From Ilyonectria destructans (Eukaryota > Ascomycota > Sordariomycetes > Hypocreales > Nectriaceae), in the NCBI GenBank assembly GCA_020740775.1, contig JAHEWK010000017.1, positions 1,302,001 to 1,366,000 of the forward strand: 64,000 nt of DNA. Direction: 5' to 3'. Positions 22,709 through 35,083 of this stretch are shown here, one piece after another. The translations under genes were made by a program, and so were the position numbers. Each line of letters starts with the position of its first letter. Positions within the stretch are counted from its first letter, which is position 1. Below the pieces are notes generated by a model. That model was not told where the DNA came from. It made no database searches and was given only the letters and a program-made list of their open reading frames with translations.

Positions 22709-24778
22709 CGGTCTCTTCCCTGCAACCGTGGTCAGGGCAACGAGGCGGTGGATGCATGTGCTCCCAAGACTTCTGGTCTCTGGAGACTGGCTTCTCGCAT
22801 TCGAAACTGGCTGGTGCAAAAGGAAGCACGAGAGTCGAAACAAGGATCTGGGCAATGCCTGCATGAGTCTGGGGTTCGGGAGCAAAAGAAAACGGCTCGA
22901 TGACGCAACTCGGGAGACTCGGTGAAAGATTGGAAGAGTGGAAGATGAGCGGCTCTATTCTCAGGGGGCCCACGGCACGCACCGAAGTCAATGTTTGGAC
23001 AGTTGGACATGGACACAACCAACTCCCAGTCCCAGCGTGTACTCGGTTGACAGTTTGGCACTCAGACACCCCCAAAGCCCAATGCCCCCAACTCGCCGCA
23101 AGCATCACGGCTCGCGTTATCTGCCATTTTCTTAGTGACGCCCCCTTCGTCCCCAGTGGCGTCCTCTCTCATCTCGTTCTTTTCAACTTGCCTCTGAACG
23201 TATCACGGCCATGGCAGAGGCTCCATCAATCACAAGGCTTGGCGCTAGCAGTCTCTTCGCTGCTCGCTAGCCAATGAGCGTTAGCCTACGCCAAATGCTC
23301 TTCTCCGCTATGAACCATGTCCACTTTTATCATCCAACTCGCCGTGACAGGTTGAGGCCCCGGTATTTCCTCTGCTAGGAGTGTCCTCATCCACAGGACT
23401 GCCACAGGCTTCCACAGCACTGCAGCAGTGACAGCACACTCTTGATCTCGATACTCTAGCTTGTCACAGAGTCCACCGGGGACGAACCTTCGTCGAGGAA
23501 ATATTATTAGGCCATAGTCTCGATCTTTCCACGAAACCTATCGTGGTCCGGGCAGGACAAGGTTGAAACGAAATGTAGAGTTCGAGGTTGCTGCTGGGGG
23601 TGCATACTAATTTCACATTCTCAATGCAGTGGATTGCCCTGAGGCGAATGAGAAGAGGTCGGTGATACTACAGGCTTCAAGCAGAGTGAAGCAGCCTTGG
23701 GCATCTTCCGGCGAGAAAATACGTCTGGCCATTATCAGTCGTAAAGATAAAGTTCAATAGCACATTAACGAAGGGCTGGTTGAATGTCAGCAAATACGAG
23801 GACATAAGCTAACACATTCTGGGGCTTATCTCAGCTCAGAGCCTGTCTCTGTCGTACGCGTACTTTCACATGTCAGGATATCAAATGGATGCGAGATTCA
23901 TTGGAGGGATAGGCGACACTGCAGACTGTGGGCCGGGTGAAAAAGGTCGGAGCCAATCCCGATGAGAAAATAGGTCCAACCATTTTCAGCCGCAGAGTCA
24001 AGAATTCGGAGCTCCCTAGTGTATGACCGTTGGACAAGCTGTGTGCATTCCTGATTCTATATCCTTTCGGTCCGGGGCTGGCTGAATGTAAGCCCCCAGA
24101 TTGACACAAATCTAAAGTTCACAGGAGGCCTACTCAGCAAAAGAGTTCCATACGCGTCATCCTTTGAGAAGTCAGCCGCATCAAGCTGACATTGAGGCGT
24201 GATAGTTTTGCATGTGATTTTCACAGACTACAATGTAGCCTGAGATATGTTGGTGATTGGTGAGGAACCACTTCGGCAGCTTTACATCTTGCTAGGTAAG
24301 CTGCATTAGCCCAATACCCAAGGCGAACGGCTTTAGATTGGAATTTATGCCCCACTTGCTTCGCTTGCATGAGTCCTGACCGTACACCATAAGATAGAAA
24401 GGCTGCCCATTCAGATTCCGAGTGATTCAATGCAACGACAGGGTTTCGTTCCTCAATATTTTCATTGTGGAGAGCAGTTTTTGATCGAGATATGGCCCCT
24501 TTGTCTTGTCCCTTATCCCTCGCCCTTTCCCTCGTTTGCGACGAGACGCAGCCTTATACGCATTCTCCAAAATTGGCTCCGCTCTCTTTTACACACTTCA
24601 GAAGCCTCGACGACAGTGGCCCCCCGATTATCTTTTCAACAAATCGCGCGCATTCGTCGTTATCCCAAGGTCGCAAAACTGCGGTGACCGTAACTACACA
24701 ATATTCTTCAGCCCTGCTACATGAGAAACACTGGGAAAAGTTGCTGTCTCTGGGCGGCCAAGCTTACCCGATATCGAT
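22709..24778. other. intergenic; diverged tandem duplication and promoter of the next gene
   Basis: No complete gene is supported. On the minus strand, peptides from 23790-23675 (LTFNQPF .. DNGQTYFLAG) and 24090-23884 (LTFSQP .. ENGWTYFLIG) are alike, indicating a diverged tandem duplication of an old, unrecognised coding segment with stops. 24440-24778 is the presumed promoter and leader of the Grainyhead-like gene. Confidence 0.35.
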
Positions 24779-27464
24779 ATGTTCCGACGGAGGTAAGCAT
24801 GCTGTGTCCTCTAGCAACTTGCGACTGGAAGCGCATCAGGAAATGACCCTCCAGGAGCATGCTCCAGCGTCAAGCTCTCTTCTTTACTCATATAATGACA
24901 TGATTAACCGTCCTACAGGGAAAGCTCGGCAAAACCTGGGGACGACCTGCTGGCCAACTTCCGACAGCAGTTCCCCGAGGTAGCAGCTGTGAGCACCTCC
25001 ACCACGGCCCCCGGGATATCTCAAACTACTGCGGCCGAGAATCCCTTAGTCCAGGCGCCACCACAACCTGAGAGGTATGCTCTTTGGGCCCACCCCGATT
25101 TCGCATTCACGAGTTATCGGGACACTTTGTGCCCGAGGCGCGGGGTATCATGATTGATGCTGCCGTCTACCGTCCATCATCTGCCATTGTACCGCTTCAG
25201 CTCTAGGACAAGTTTGCTGACTAGATCCCTCACATAGGGCCCAGGGCATTGCGCAAGATGTCTTCCGTGATCAAGACCCGACTCCTCGGGTCACGAATGG
25301 GCAGTGGAGGTTTACACCATCCCTCTTAGACCCTAACTCACCAATATCCTTTGCCAACTTCGCCAATGCGCCTCCTGGCTATTACACGCCCACCCCAGGC
25401 GGTGCCTACACTTTATCCCACCCTCAGGCTGGCGACCTCCATACGCCCACGTTTGGCCTGGGAATGGGATTTGGAACTTCGTTGTCGATGCCAACTTCGG
25501 GAGATGGGATGCAACCCGGCCCAGGAATTGGAGTCATGGACATGACCGGATTCCAGACATTGCAACCTCATCAGTCCCACCACTTCACTCCATTCATCCA
25601 AGCGCCCCCTCCTCAGCTGGCTTTTGCACCATCTACTTTTGTTCATCAAGACCCCGCTCATGAGACCATGGACCAAGACATCTCTCAGATGGAGACGGAA
25701 GCTCTAGAAGAGCCCATGACATCGATCGATTCCGCCGTTCAGAATCCACTGCCGGCGGTTGGACTCCCAACACGCCAGTTTCCAAGCACCCAAATACCTC
25801 ACCCACTACCTGCGTCTGCAGAAAAGTTCCGATTTCATGCAACTCTCGATGCCCCAACTGCCATAATCAAGCATGCCAATGAAATTCCCATCACCTATCT
25901 CAACAAGGGACAAGCCTACACATTGTCCATCACCGATACTAATACAACGTTGCCTATAGTTCCTGGCACCAAGTACCGTACCTTTGTACGGATTTCGTTT
26001 GAGGACGCCGAGCAGAGACAACGGCCAGGTGTCTATTGGGGCCTCTGGAAGGAAGGCAGAGGGGCCAACGAAGCGCATCAAAGAGGCAGGAAGCTCCAGG
26101 CAGTCGAGTATGTTGAGGCCGGACAACCCGCCGAAGGAGACGACGAGAAAACTCGTGTAGAGCTCGAGTCATCTTCATTTGACGGCTTCTCTATCACATG
26201 GATGCCCAGGACTAATGGAGCCGCCGAATTCAGCATCGCAGTGCGGTTCAATTTTCTATCCACCGACTTCAGTTATTCCAAAGGCGTCAAGGGCATTCCT
26301 GTGAGATTTTGCGCTAAAACTAACCCAGTCCAGTTCGATCCCTTTCTACCTGTTGCTGATGTCAATCCTGAGATATGCTTCTGCATGGTCAAGCTCTTCC
26401 AAGACCATGGAGCCGAACGGAAGCTCACCAACGATGTTTCCCATGTTAAGAAATCTATCGATAAGCTCAAACAACAGATTGCGCAAGCTGAGAGCGGGAT
26501 GAAAGACTTCGGCAAGCGGAAACGTTCAGGCGCCTCCTCAAAGACAGCAGATATGCAGCGACCTGGAAAAGTCACAAAGCACAAGTGGACATGGTCAATG
26601 TCCTCAACTAGCTCCGCTAGCAGTGGTGTAGGGCGCATGTCTTCGGAGGAAGACCTTCACTTCAAGCTTCAGACTCTTCAAGACATGTTCACAAGCACCC
26701 GGCCTGTCAGTGTTCTATTCCTTCATGGCGAAGAGCTAGATGATCCCGATCTATATCCTGTCTCACTTCCCAGAGATGCCTCACCACTTGCCAATACCGA
26801 AGGACGAGATGGTCTGAACTGGCAGGCCAGGAGCGGTCACAGCTCAATAACGGGTTCCATGATTTCTCCATCGCCCATTTCGCTATCTCTAGCGTCACAA
26901 ACCTCTGCCCTTAGTCCTAGCAGTCAATGGCAGAACTTTGACTTCGTCGCCACAGGTGATATGTCGCGCAAAGGCTCGGATCAGCCAATGAAAGTCGACA
27001 GGGCGGACAATGACGGGTATCTCAGCGGGTGGATTGAGACTCTTGGTGTAGACCTTTCATACCGACCCCTCCCAGAGCAAGGTCCCACGCCTGTGGCCTG
27101 CTTTTACGTTGTCCGCCGTAGCCAGCAAGAACCCGACCAGAAAGAGTATCATAGGGCAATCTATTTAATGCAGCGAACGCTGAAGGAGTTGACCCATCGG
27201 ATCGCAGCTAAGTGGGATATTGACACATCTCAGGTCACCCGTACGATCCATATAACTCAGAACGGGTTGGAGGTGGAAATGGACGACGATGTTGTTCGAG
27301 AACTAAAGGAAGGCCAAGACATGGCCCTGGAAATTGAGGAAACCGAGCAGTCTTCAGGGGTGAAACGAGAGTGGGAGATGGCCGTCGACTCAATTGATGG
27401 CTCTCCCGACACGGAATCCTCTGACAAGGTAGCCGGCGGACTTGTCCTGCGTCTCACTTTCTAA
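24779..27464 (+). CDS. Grainyhead/CP2-family transcription factor
   Basis: Exons 24779-24792, 24919-25074 and 25238-27464 give 798 residues. The first exon is only 14 nt (MFRR plus part of a codon), joined by GTAAGC..CTACAG and GTATGC..CATAG introns that keep frame. After a Pro/Gln-rich N-terminal region, the CP2 DNA-binding domain runs from about residue 190 (FRFHATLDAPTAIIKHANEI, RTFVRISFEDAEQRQRPGVY, VRFNFLSTDFSYSKGVKGIP). A coiled, basic linker follows. The C-terminus (ACFYVVRRSQ .. YHRAIYLMQRTLKELTHRI) resembles the ubiquitin-like oligomerisation region. Fungal members such as the Neurospora GRHL act in the nucleus on cell-wall remodelling and conidial separation. No disruptions are seen, so this is probably functional. 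Confidence 0.9.
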
Positions 27465-28943
27465 TCACTGTTTCTTTTCATTTCCTCTGGTGATGTGATG
27501 GGATTGCGGCAGACGAGCACCGAGCTCTAGACTGGGACATGTTTCACGATTGAGGTTTCATAGACTTAGATGATTATTGGAAGAGATCAGAGATGAAAAC
27601 TTAGTTGACTCATGCAATAGAGAATCTTCATTAATTTAATTACCCAAAGTGTATCAAGAGACCATAACCGGCTACCTATCGGGTTTTGCTGAAAGGCAGC
27701 AGCCAATACACGGGTCTCGTTCAACCTCGGCTACAATACTTCTTGGCCGCTGCAGGAGGACCGGCAGCCCATGAAAGGTTGGTTGATGATCCATTCTGAC
27801 TCTAGGAGTGAGTTGCAGTTATGGTGGCAATTGGCTGGTTGGTACTGCAAAGTTCAACATGACGTCTAAAGTCGTATCTCTTACTCGAAAAGTGCTGATA
27901 CTGATTTACATCATAATGATCTTACCCAGCCATCTTGACATTTAAATTCTCAATCACCGCTCTTTCACTTTCAAGAACTAGAGGTGCAGAATTAGGCTGC
28001 GAGCCGACTAACTGACCGGCTTGCAATACCTCATGCGAGAGCGTATACGATCAAATTTATGTCTGCGATCATATCGCGTATTGCACCCAATGGCCGTGGA
28101 AAAGATTCAGGGTAACCTACCGCAGTCGCGTCAAGACAACTCCATTGAATTTCCAACAGAGGAAACAATCCAGGACCGCCTGAGATCACAGAATCCTGCC
28201 CTAGCTTCCGAAAAAAATCAGCTGCAGCAAGAGTGTGCAAACCTTAAAACACTCCTATCGGCACACACAATGGGAAAGGAGTGTCATTTGTACCACCAGA
28301 AGCATTGTTCCCGCGCACCAGAATCGGAGACGACCATGAAAGACCAGAGTGAGTGACCAGAAGGAATGAGGGCATTCGTCTAGATAAGGTGTGAGGAAGA
28401 TGGCGAGGGGTGATCATGGGAATTGCTGAGGTGAAGTGATTGGGGGATAGCAATCAATGTACTATCCGTCCACTGTAGTTCTTAATAGGCAGGCAGCGGC
28501 CTTAGTTTTAGGCCCAGATACGAGACTTGATTGACAACCGGCCGCCCATGATTATGAGCGGCTTAGTAAAATGACCAAAATCGGGCCGGCCGTTCTCATC
28601 ACCAAGGCTATGTCGTAAGGGGTGCTGAGCCGTAATCTGCGACGTAGCCGTGCGTGTCATCGATAGAACCAACTTTGTACTCCTCGGTGTACACAAAATT
28701 TATTATACGTCGAACTCCTTCGCGTAGTTTTTGGTCAGGGTTCCCCCCCCCCCCCCTTTTTTTTTAGCTGTTCCTGGAACAACATGCATGCCCCACACCA
28801 TTTCCCAGGAACTCAGCCTCTGAAGTCTCGTTTCGGACTTAACATATAGCTCCAAAGAGAAGAACGACAGCCGGTCTTTGATCAAACCAGTTCCAAACCA
28901 GGACAGGAAAGCTCGCCCGGGACAAGCTGCAGGTGGACATCGC
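27465..28943. other. no gene firmly supported
   Basis: A + frame at 28021-28356 encodes a short coiled-coil-like stretch (LASEKNQLQQECANLKTLL) without a recognisable domain. A run of C then T at 28742-28766 is a mononucleotide tract. Confidence 0.3.
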
Positions 28944-29308
28944 CTACCTTGGAATAAGGTTCGCCGCATGGTGGTCGTTTTGTTCCATCGACTGGATGTA
29001 GCGCTGGGCCTCATTTCTGATATAATCCTGTATTAAGGTGCTGTTGCAGACACTGTGCTGCAAAGCTGCATCTTGAGTTGGTGAATCTCAGTGACAAGTT
29101 CTCCAACGCAGTTAGACAGCGTAATGTTGCGTTTCTCCATGTCCTGTTGTTCGGTTTGGAGTCTCACAATATTCGCTTTCTTCCGAATTCGGAAGTTGTT
29201 GGAGGCGATGCGATTCCTCTCCTGTTTCCGCCTGTGGACGACATATTCTTTAGGATAGCCATGATCATCGCAATTTTCGCCGTTAATTGAGTTCGTTTTG
29301 CTGCCCAT
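28944..29308 (-). pseudogene. bZIP transcription factor, frameshifted
   Basis: Basic region RKQERNRIASNNFRIRKK is followed by a leucine-zipper-like helix (IVRLQTEQQDMEKRN .. VTEIHQLKMQL). The frame then stops early at 29033. The next frame continues LQHSVCNSTLIQDYI and NEAQRYIQSMEQN down to 28944, matching the C-terminus of the intact bZIP at 54.5 kb (LQHSGCNCTLIQNYL, ESQRYVQAL). A one-base loss near 29060 explains the break. The activation region upstream of the bZIP is not evident. Confidence 0.7.
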
Positions 29309-29665
29309 CCTTTTTTTGTATTGTCTTTGCAGCCTCGTGTAGAGCAGCGTCTGGCAGATTTAGGAGAGCTGAAGGCGCGCTGGATTGCGCCTTGCGTTTC
29401 GGGCCAGGCTTCTTGTTATCTCTACATAAGAACAATCCGGCGACATAACAGCTGTAGCATCAGGGTATCGCCACTAGCTCGACTGTGCAAATATCCCTCT
29501 GCTTCGTATTGAACTACGACTGAATACCACGCCACAAGAGGATACTTTACTCTTCCGACGTTTTGTAGAAGAGCCAGTACACTAAGTGCTACATGCAGAC
29601 ATCACATATCGCATCTAGCGGCAGGGCAATCGAATGGGTTATTCTCTTCATGTTTCATTACGTCG

Positions 29666-29809
29666 CTTCATGGCCTGTACGTCCAGCACCTCGACCTCAC
29701 CAAGCAGGACATACTTGAGCCCCCTGTGAATGGCGCTATTGAGAAGTTTGGAAAGATTGATGTTCTCATCAATACAGTGGGTGGCAACAAGTTTGAATCC
29801 ACCCGTCGG
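29666..29809 (+). pseudogene. short-chain dehydrogenase/reductase, 5' fragment
   Basis: The frame encodes LDLTKQD .. AIEKFGKIDVLINTVGG, the Rossmann-fold segment that includes the usual GxIDVLxNxxG motif of classical SDR enzymes (NTVG where NNAG is usual). It stops being recognisable after about 29809. The matching downstream half lies at 33020-33560, beyond the Crypton. Part of a gene split by the insertion. Confidence 0.65.
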
Positions 29810-29829
29810 ATACTCATGGAGTTGTGGTC

Positions 29830-32800
29830 ATGCCGCTTTTATAGTCAGCCCCCCCGGATTAGCTGAACTTTCTCGGTTCTTTCTTAGCGAAAGGGACGCC
29901 TTTGTTTTAAAACGGCGAGGATTCAACGGCCTAATCTAGCTAGGCTATCCGAAGTATACCTAACACTGGATCCGAACTTGTTGCTACCCACTATAATGCT
30001 GGGTATCCACGGCGCCGCTGAGCCGTCGCTGATTCACGCCGACCCCAGCGGCGGCGCGTGGCGCCGACCGGCTGATCCAGGACCCCCGCCGCCTGCGGCG
30101 CCCGGCCAATGGTATCCCGGTATATCCACATGCCGGCCCCGCGCTGGCCACCCCGGATGGCCGTGGATATACGCGAATCTCCATGCCCCCTCGCTGATCG
30201 GCCCCTATAACTTCAGGAAGCTCCAGGGGGCCTCCAGCGCCCTCCAGCGCCTCCGGGGCCCCCCCAGCTGCCCCGGTCCTGCTGATCTGGCGCTGGAAGG
30301 CCTGGCTGGCCCTGGAAGATTATTTATATATATCTCCCTGCAGAACCCCCAGGCCCGTCTAGGCTGGCCTATTTTCTCTAATGACCTCGTATGCGATCGA
30401 TCGGATCAGCTGCTGCCTCTTTAATTGATATCCGACTATGACGAGGAGACAGGCTGGGAAGAAGAAGGCGGCGGCTGTAACTGACTCTATAACCGTCAGG
30501 ACCAGCACCGCAACGACTACTGCGACTGGGGCTGCTGCCGGGGCCGCTGCAGCCGGCACCAGGCACCACGGTCGCGTCGGGCTTAACGCGCGCAATAACG
30601 CCGAGCTACGTGCTAACGCACAGCATATCCTCTCGATGATCCAGGACGCGAGGCCGAGAAATACACTGGCTGCGTATGAGCCGAAGCAGAAGGAGTTCAG
30701 GGACTTCTGCGAGCGCAAGCAGTATCAGGATGCAGATACCGTTACGGAAGATAAGCTCCTCCTCTTTCTCGTTGAGGAGGTTGCGGACCGGCCCCTCAGG
30801 GCCAAGAGCTATAAGGCGGCTGAGGATACTCCGCAGGAGGCTATGCGGCTTGCCTGGCGATCAGTCTGCAGCTATATGACTGCTATTACCGACCTATATT
30901 GTACGCAGAAAGCGCTTGGGATGAATACCTATCCTTCGCCCCGGGAGGATAACGTTCGGGAGTACCTCAAGTCCCTCCAGCGCCGGGATGCGCAGCAGGA
31001 TAAGGCCAGCTACGCCGATAAGGGTCGCGATACCCTCCTCGATGGATATACGGAGCAGGAATTCGAATGCGTCTGCCACGAGCTCTGGGCGCATAGCGGC
31101 ACTGCTGCTGAGTGTCACCTACGGACTCTCGTGGATCTGCTGCTCGGGCACTACATGCTAACCCGGGGTGGCGACCGCTGCGCAGCCGAGATCTTGGATC
31201 TCTTCATCTTTGAGTTCGAGGAGGAGGGCCCGACCCGCTATATGCCCCTGATCTTCACAACGCGGGCTGGGAAACAGAACCAGCACGGCCGCCTCGAGAC
31301 AGCCGGGGCCCTCCGGAATAAGAACCCGGTTATCTGCATGCTGGGCGGCCTTGCGTTCTACCTCCTCTACCGGTGGGATATAGCTGCCGATAAGCCGTTT
31401 CTAGACCTTAGCCAGCGGTCTGCGTGGTATGATATCCGGCTAATCAAAGGGAGCGGGAGTGGGGGTGATCATACAGCCGCCCTCTCGTATAACTCGCAGC
31501 GGGACTGGGTTGTCAAGGCGTTTGCATATGCCGGCATCGCCTCAAGGAAGAAGACGCATGTTGGCCGGAGCTCGGGGGCGAAAACAGCCGAGCTCAAGGG
31601 AATCAGCGAGGACCAGATTCGCCGCGCCGGCCGCTGGAACCAGGAGCAGATGATCGGCTGCTACCTGAACTCTCTGCCTCATAAGTTCATGCGCACTATG
31701 GCCGGGCATCTACCCCAGAAGGGGTGCTTCGAGATACGCCGTGCTAGTATTATGCCGCCGGATACCCTCCTCTCTATGATCTGGCCAGACCTCGACCGTT
31801 GGAAGGGCCAGTTCGGCCCTACTCCTGATCAGATTAACGATCTTGCGGCTATGGGGCTTACGAATCTGCTCTTGTATCTACGCGAGGTTATCCTACAAGA
31901 CTCAGTCTTCCTGATCAAGCAGTTCCCAGATAGTCCAGTTTGGAACCACCCAGTCTTTCAGCATGAGGCCTACTTGCAGTTCGCACAAGAGGTATCAGCC
32001 CTTGTGCAAGAAGAGGGCGAGAGGCCAAGCCAGCTAGCCCTACTAGCCCAAGCCGTTCCAGCTCTTGCAGACTACCTCCAGTCCGTCGATGCCCGCAACG
32101 ATACGAGGATTACTAGGCTACGGGCCGACCTCAGGGCGGATCTAAGAGCCGACTTACAAGCTGAGCTTCAGGGAGTCAGGGAGCAGGCCTTGTAGCTCCA
32201 GTCGCTCTTCTCAACTGGCGTTACCTTTCAGCTTAAGACAGCCGCCACCCCTGGCCTCCTGCAGCTACAACTAGCACTAGCGCCGCCGCCAGCGCCAGCG
32301 CCAGCACTTATAGCTGCTGCTGCTGAAGAGGCCCAGCGCCAGTATATAACAGCTTGCTCGAGCAATAGCAGCAATAGCCGCTCAGTAACCCCAGGACTGG
32401 AAAGACCGCCACAGCATCGTATGTGCCGGGAGGTTAAGACAGTTAGGGACTTATGGAGAGAGTGGACAGTCGGGCTATAAGGCCAACAAGCTATTGCTAC
32501 TCTCGATAGCCGCTGGGGAAGCCGGTGGCGGGCGGGCCAGCAAAGCGAGGTGCAGTGGTACTCTCTACGGCTTGAGATTATTAAGGAGATTCGCCGTATA
32601 GTACAGGCTCGGCGTATAAGCGAGGAGGCTGCGATGCACGCTATAAGCCTGCAGCAGCAGCAGATGGGCTACTCAATTGACCAGCTCTGTAAGTTCCTCC
32701 GAGCTAATAGAAAGGCCCGGCTAACTATATAGAAGACGAAGAAGTGAAGAGAGATTAATGGCATCTGTAGAGGTTTTAATTAATTGATCGATAATCTACA

Positions 32801-33000
32801 ATCTCTATCTTTTAAGCAGGTTCCCGGTTATTGCGTAAGATGCAGACCCTCGATTACGTAGGAATTGCATTTGGCCGGCTGGCCGTGGAGAGGGGGTAAT
32901 ATTTGCAGTCGCTGAGGGCACGGACGCGATTTGGCGGCGTTGTGGCGCTAAGCCGCTGAATCCGCCACCAAAAGGCCGCCGTGGATATCCTATTGATATT
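29830..33000 (+). mobile_element. Crypton-type element (tyrosine recombinase) with GC-rich leader
   Basis: Boundaries are approximate, set by where the split dehydrogenase gene stops and resumes. A complementary pair (GTATCCACGGCG at about 30002 and CGCCGTGGATATCC at about 32978) lies near the two ends. The leader 30010-30330 is very GC-rich and full of CCAGCGCC-type repeats, unlike its surroundings. The only gene is the recombinase. No terminal inverted repeat of a DDE element was seen, as expected for Cryptons. Confidence 0.6.
30438..32732 (+). pseudogene. Crypton tyrosine recombinase with Ndc10-II-like and GCR1_C-like domains; two in-frame stops
   Basis: From ATG 30438 the frame is open to TAG 32193-32195 (585 residues), then continues in the same frame through a TAA at 32478-32480 to a TAG ending at 32732. 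Both stops are one C-to-T step from Gln codons (CAG, CAA). The core has candidate tyrosine-recombinase residues: Arg in TRGGDRCAAE (about 241), HxxR in THVGRSSGA (about 373) and Tyr in GCYLNSLP (about 407). This region matches the Ndc10 domain II type of centromere-binding protein. The tail after the stops (WTVGL .. LDSRWGSRWRAG .. QWYSLRLEIIKEIRR) is a GCR1_C-like DNA-binding domain. Likely inactive, with RIP as the probable cause. Confidence 0.8.
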
Positions 33001-33019
33001 GTCAGATAGGTGTCCTCAA

Positions 33020-33560
33020 ACATCCAACGTTGACGACATTCGCAAGAACTTTGAGGTCAACGTCTTCGGTACGTAAAGCTCCCTGGTCCGGTGCACTACA
33101 AGATATGTCCAGGGAACTAACCCAAATAAAATAGGGACGATGGATTTGATCAAGACAATTCTTGCCACACCCACGAGCAACGACGGAGGCAAACTCCATC
33201 TCGATCATCTACATCGGAACGGGAGCCGCCCATTTTGGGCTACCCCTAATGGGTGCCTACAGTGCTACAAAGGCAGCCATGAACCTCTTCATGGAGTCTC
33301 TCATGTATGAGAAGGAAGGCGTTGATCACCCCATTGAAATCAAGGTTGTGTGTCCTCAAGGAGGATCAACGAGACCAACTTCAACCAGAAAACGACGCAG
33401 TTCTCTGGCGTGCTTCATCGAGAAGACGATGCAGAACTTTGGTGCCATGCAAGGGCCAGAGCATGTCGGCAGCAGAAGCCGCAGAAACGGTGTGGACGGC
33501 GGTGACGGACAATGACCCGAACAAGTTGAGGTACTTGTCGGACCGCGTGGGGGAGGAGTA
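33020..33560 (+). pseudogene. short-chain dehydrogenase/reductase, 3' fragment with frameshifts
   Basis: Begins TSNVDDIRKNFEVNVFG, crosses an intron (33069-33134, GTACGT..AATAG) and continues TMDLIKTIL. The frame then shifts by one base near 33160 to IYIGTGAAHFGLPLMGAYSA followed by the SDR active-site YSATKAAMNLF (Tyr-x-x-x-Lys). Another shift near 33365 scrambles the C-terminus. With the fragment at 29666-29809 it makes up one dehydrogenase gene interrupted by the Crypton. Confidence 0.65.
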
Positions 33561-35083
33561 AACTTACAACGACGTATGCGAAGTGGCGAGCCCGGAGGAG
33601 ATGCGAATGTGATCGACAAGAGATACATCGAGGAGATGAGGGCGGCGTTTTTGTGAGACGTCTAGTTCTCTTACACCCAGGCCGATCAAGGCCAAGAAAA
33701 CGCTAACAGTGTGTGGAATGGACAGAATTTGGGGTATACTTCGGAACGTCGGCAGATTCCGAATTCATCTTCATGGTGAGACGTGATCAGGTGATGACGC
33801 GACCTAGCAACTGAACAGATGACGTGAAACGAAACGGAACACTCGCCGGGCCATGTGTAATACGGACGCAAATCGAAGGAAAATATGCCTGATGATACCA
33901 CAGTGACGTTTAGTGTGTAACGGTGTGCGAGCCGGTGGCAAGGAACGGGGAAGCATTACCGCCAATGGTTGAGGGAGAGCACAAGACTTATGGGAAGCCA
34001 GTCAGGAACCTTGGTCTAGATTGGTCACTAGCTTGGTCAAAGATCTGACGGGGCAAGTATTCAGAGCATGTATGAGCCGGGTGATTGGGAGGGGTGAGGC
34101 AATCGATGAGGCGAACTGACGCGACTCTGGAAAGGCTGTAAGACGCCAGTCTCATGAATGAGTGCTTCGAGCATCATCAGACCCAGAAACCATCTTGCAG
34201 CAATTCCCATGTTAGTTAGGAACCAGGGAAATTAAACTCTGGGCGTTCTCATCTGCGGGGAAGCAAAAGAGGAGCTTTTGAAGGTTTGCCTTGGCTTTGA
34301 CTTCTCATTGGCTGCGAACGAGGTCCAAAGCTTGGCGTGTGCCACACACACCAACTCTCCCCGCTCGCTCGCTCCATTCACATACCGGGAAACGGCATCT
34401 TGTTGCCTGAACAAGACTGCCGTATTACGTACTTTAGGTTGCCACTGACCATTTGTTCTTGACATGTCGAACCCGATCAAATGAGGCCCTTAGGTATCGC
34501 AGCGCCGAAAGCTGCCTTACCTCACCTTTTGGTCTATCTAATTGTCGTCATAGATGTTTTGCTCCTCAGTCTCACTTGTCTGGTACTTCTCCGCTTTTAC
34601 AACTTACTGTCTTCTGCCCAATGCCAACGCAGCAGATGACAACAGACCGTTGAACTCTACTGCTACTCAACTTACTTATAATAGCTAATTTCCGTTTATC
34701 GTCCGTCTGTCACTATTCTGAATACATGAACATAAGCGCCAATTCCACAATATTCATTCATCTCCGTTAAACGTGAACATTGTGAATCTCCGAACATGCA
34801 ACGCGAACAATCGAGGCTCGGGTGTAACCGTGATTGAAACTAAACACGGATTCACAGCAACCATCCAGCCCGGTCGACATCATCGGAGTACTACCAACCC
34901 TACATAAACAAACCAAATAAATACCACTTCTCCTTCTTCTTCACTCTCTAACCCTTCTGGCACCTCAGTCAGGCCAACTTCGTATCCCGAAACATCAACA
35001 CCCGAGCCACATCTCTGCTTACACCGAGAGGGACCATCACACGAAAGCAGTCAGAAAGCACGAAGGACAAAAATCATCCAACC
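33561..35083. other. intergenic; CT-rich leader of the next gene
   Basis: No coding region is supported. 34930-35070 is pyrimidine-rich (CTTCTCCTTCTTCTTCACTC), typical of fungal promoters and leaders upstream of the ATG at 35084. Confidence 0.35.

Noticed and set aside
28021..28356. Coiled-coil frame as a bZIP gene
   Set aside because: No basic region precedes the coiled coil and no flanking exon was found.
28742..28766. C-run followed by T-run
   Set aside because: A mononucleotide tract, probably slippage or assembly related; no function inferred.
30438..32732. Starship captain (DUF3435-type tyrosine recombinase)
   Set aside because: The Ndc10-II and GCR1_C-like domains and small size fit a Crypton. 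No cargo or captain position is seen.
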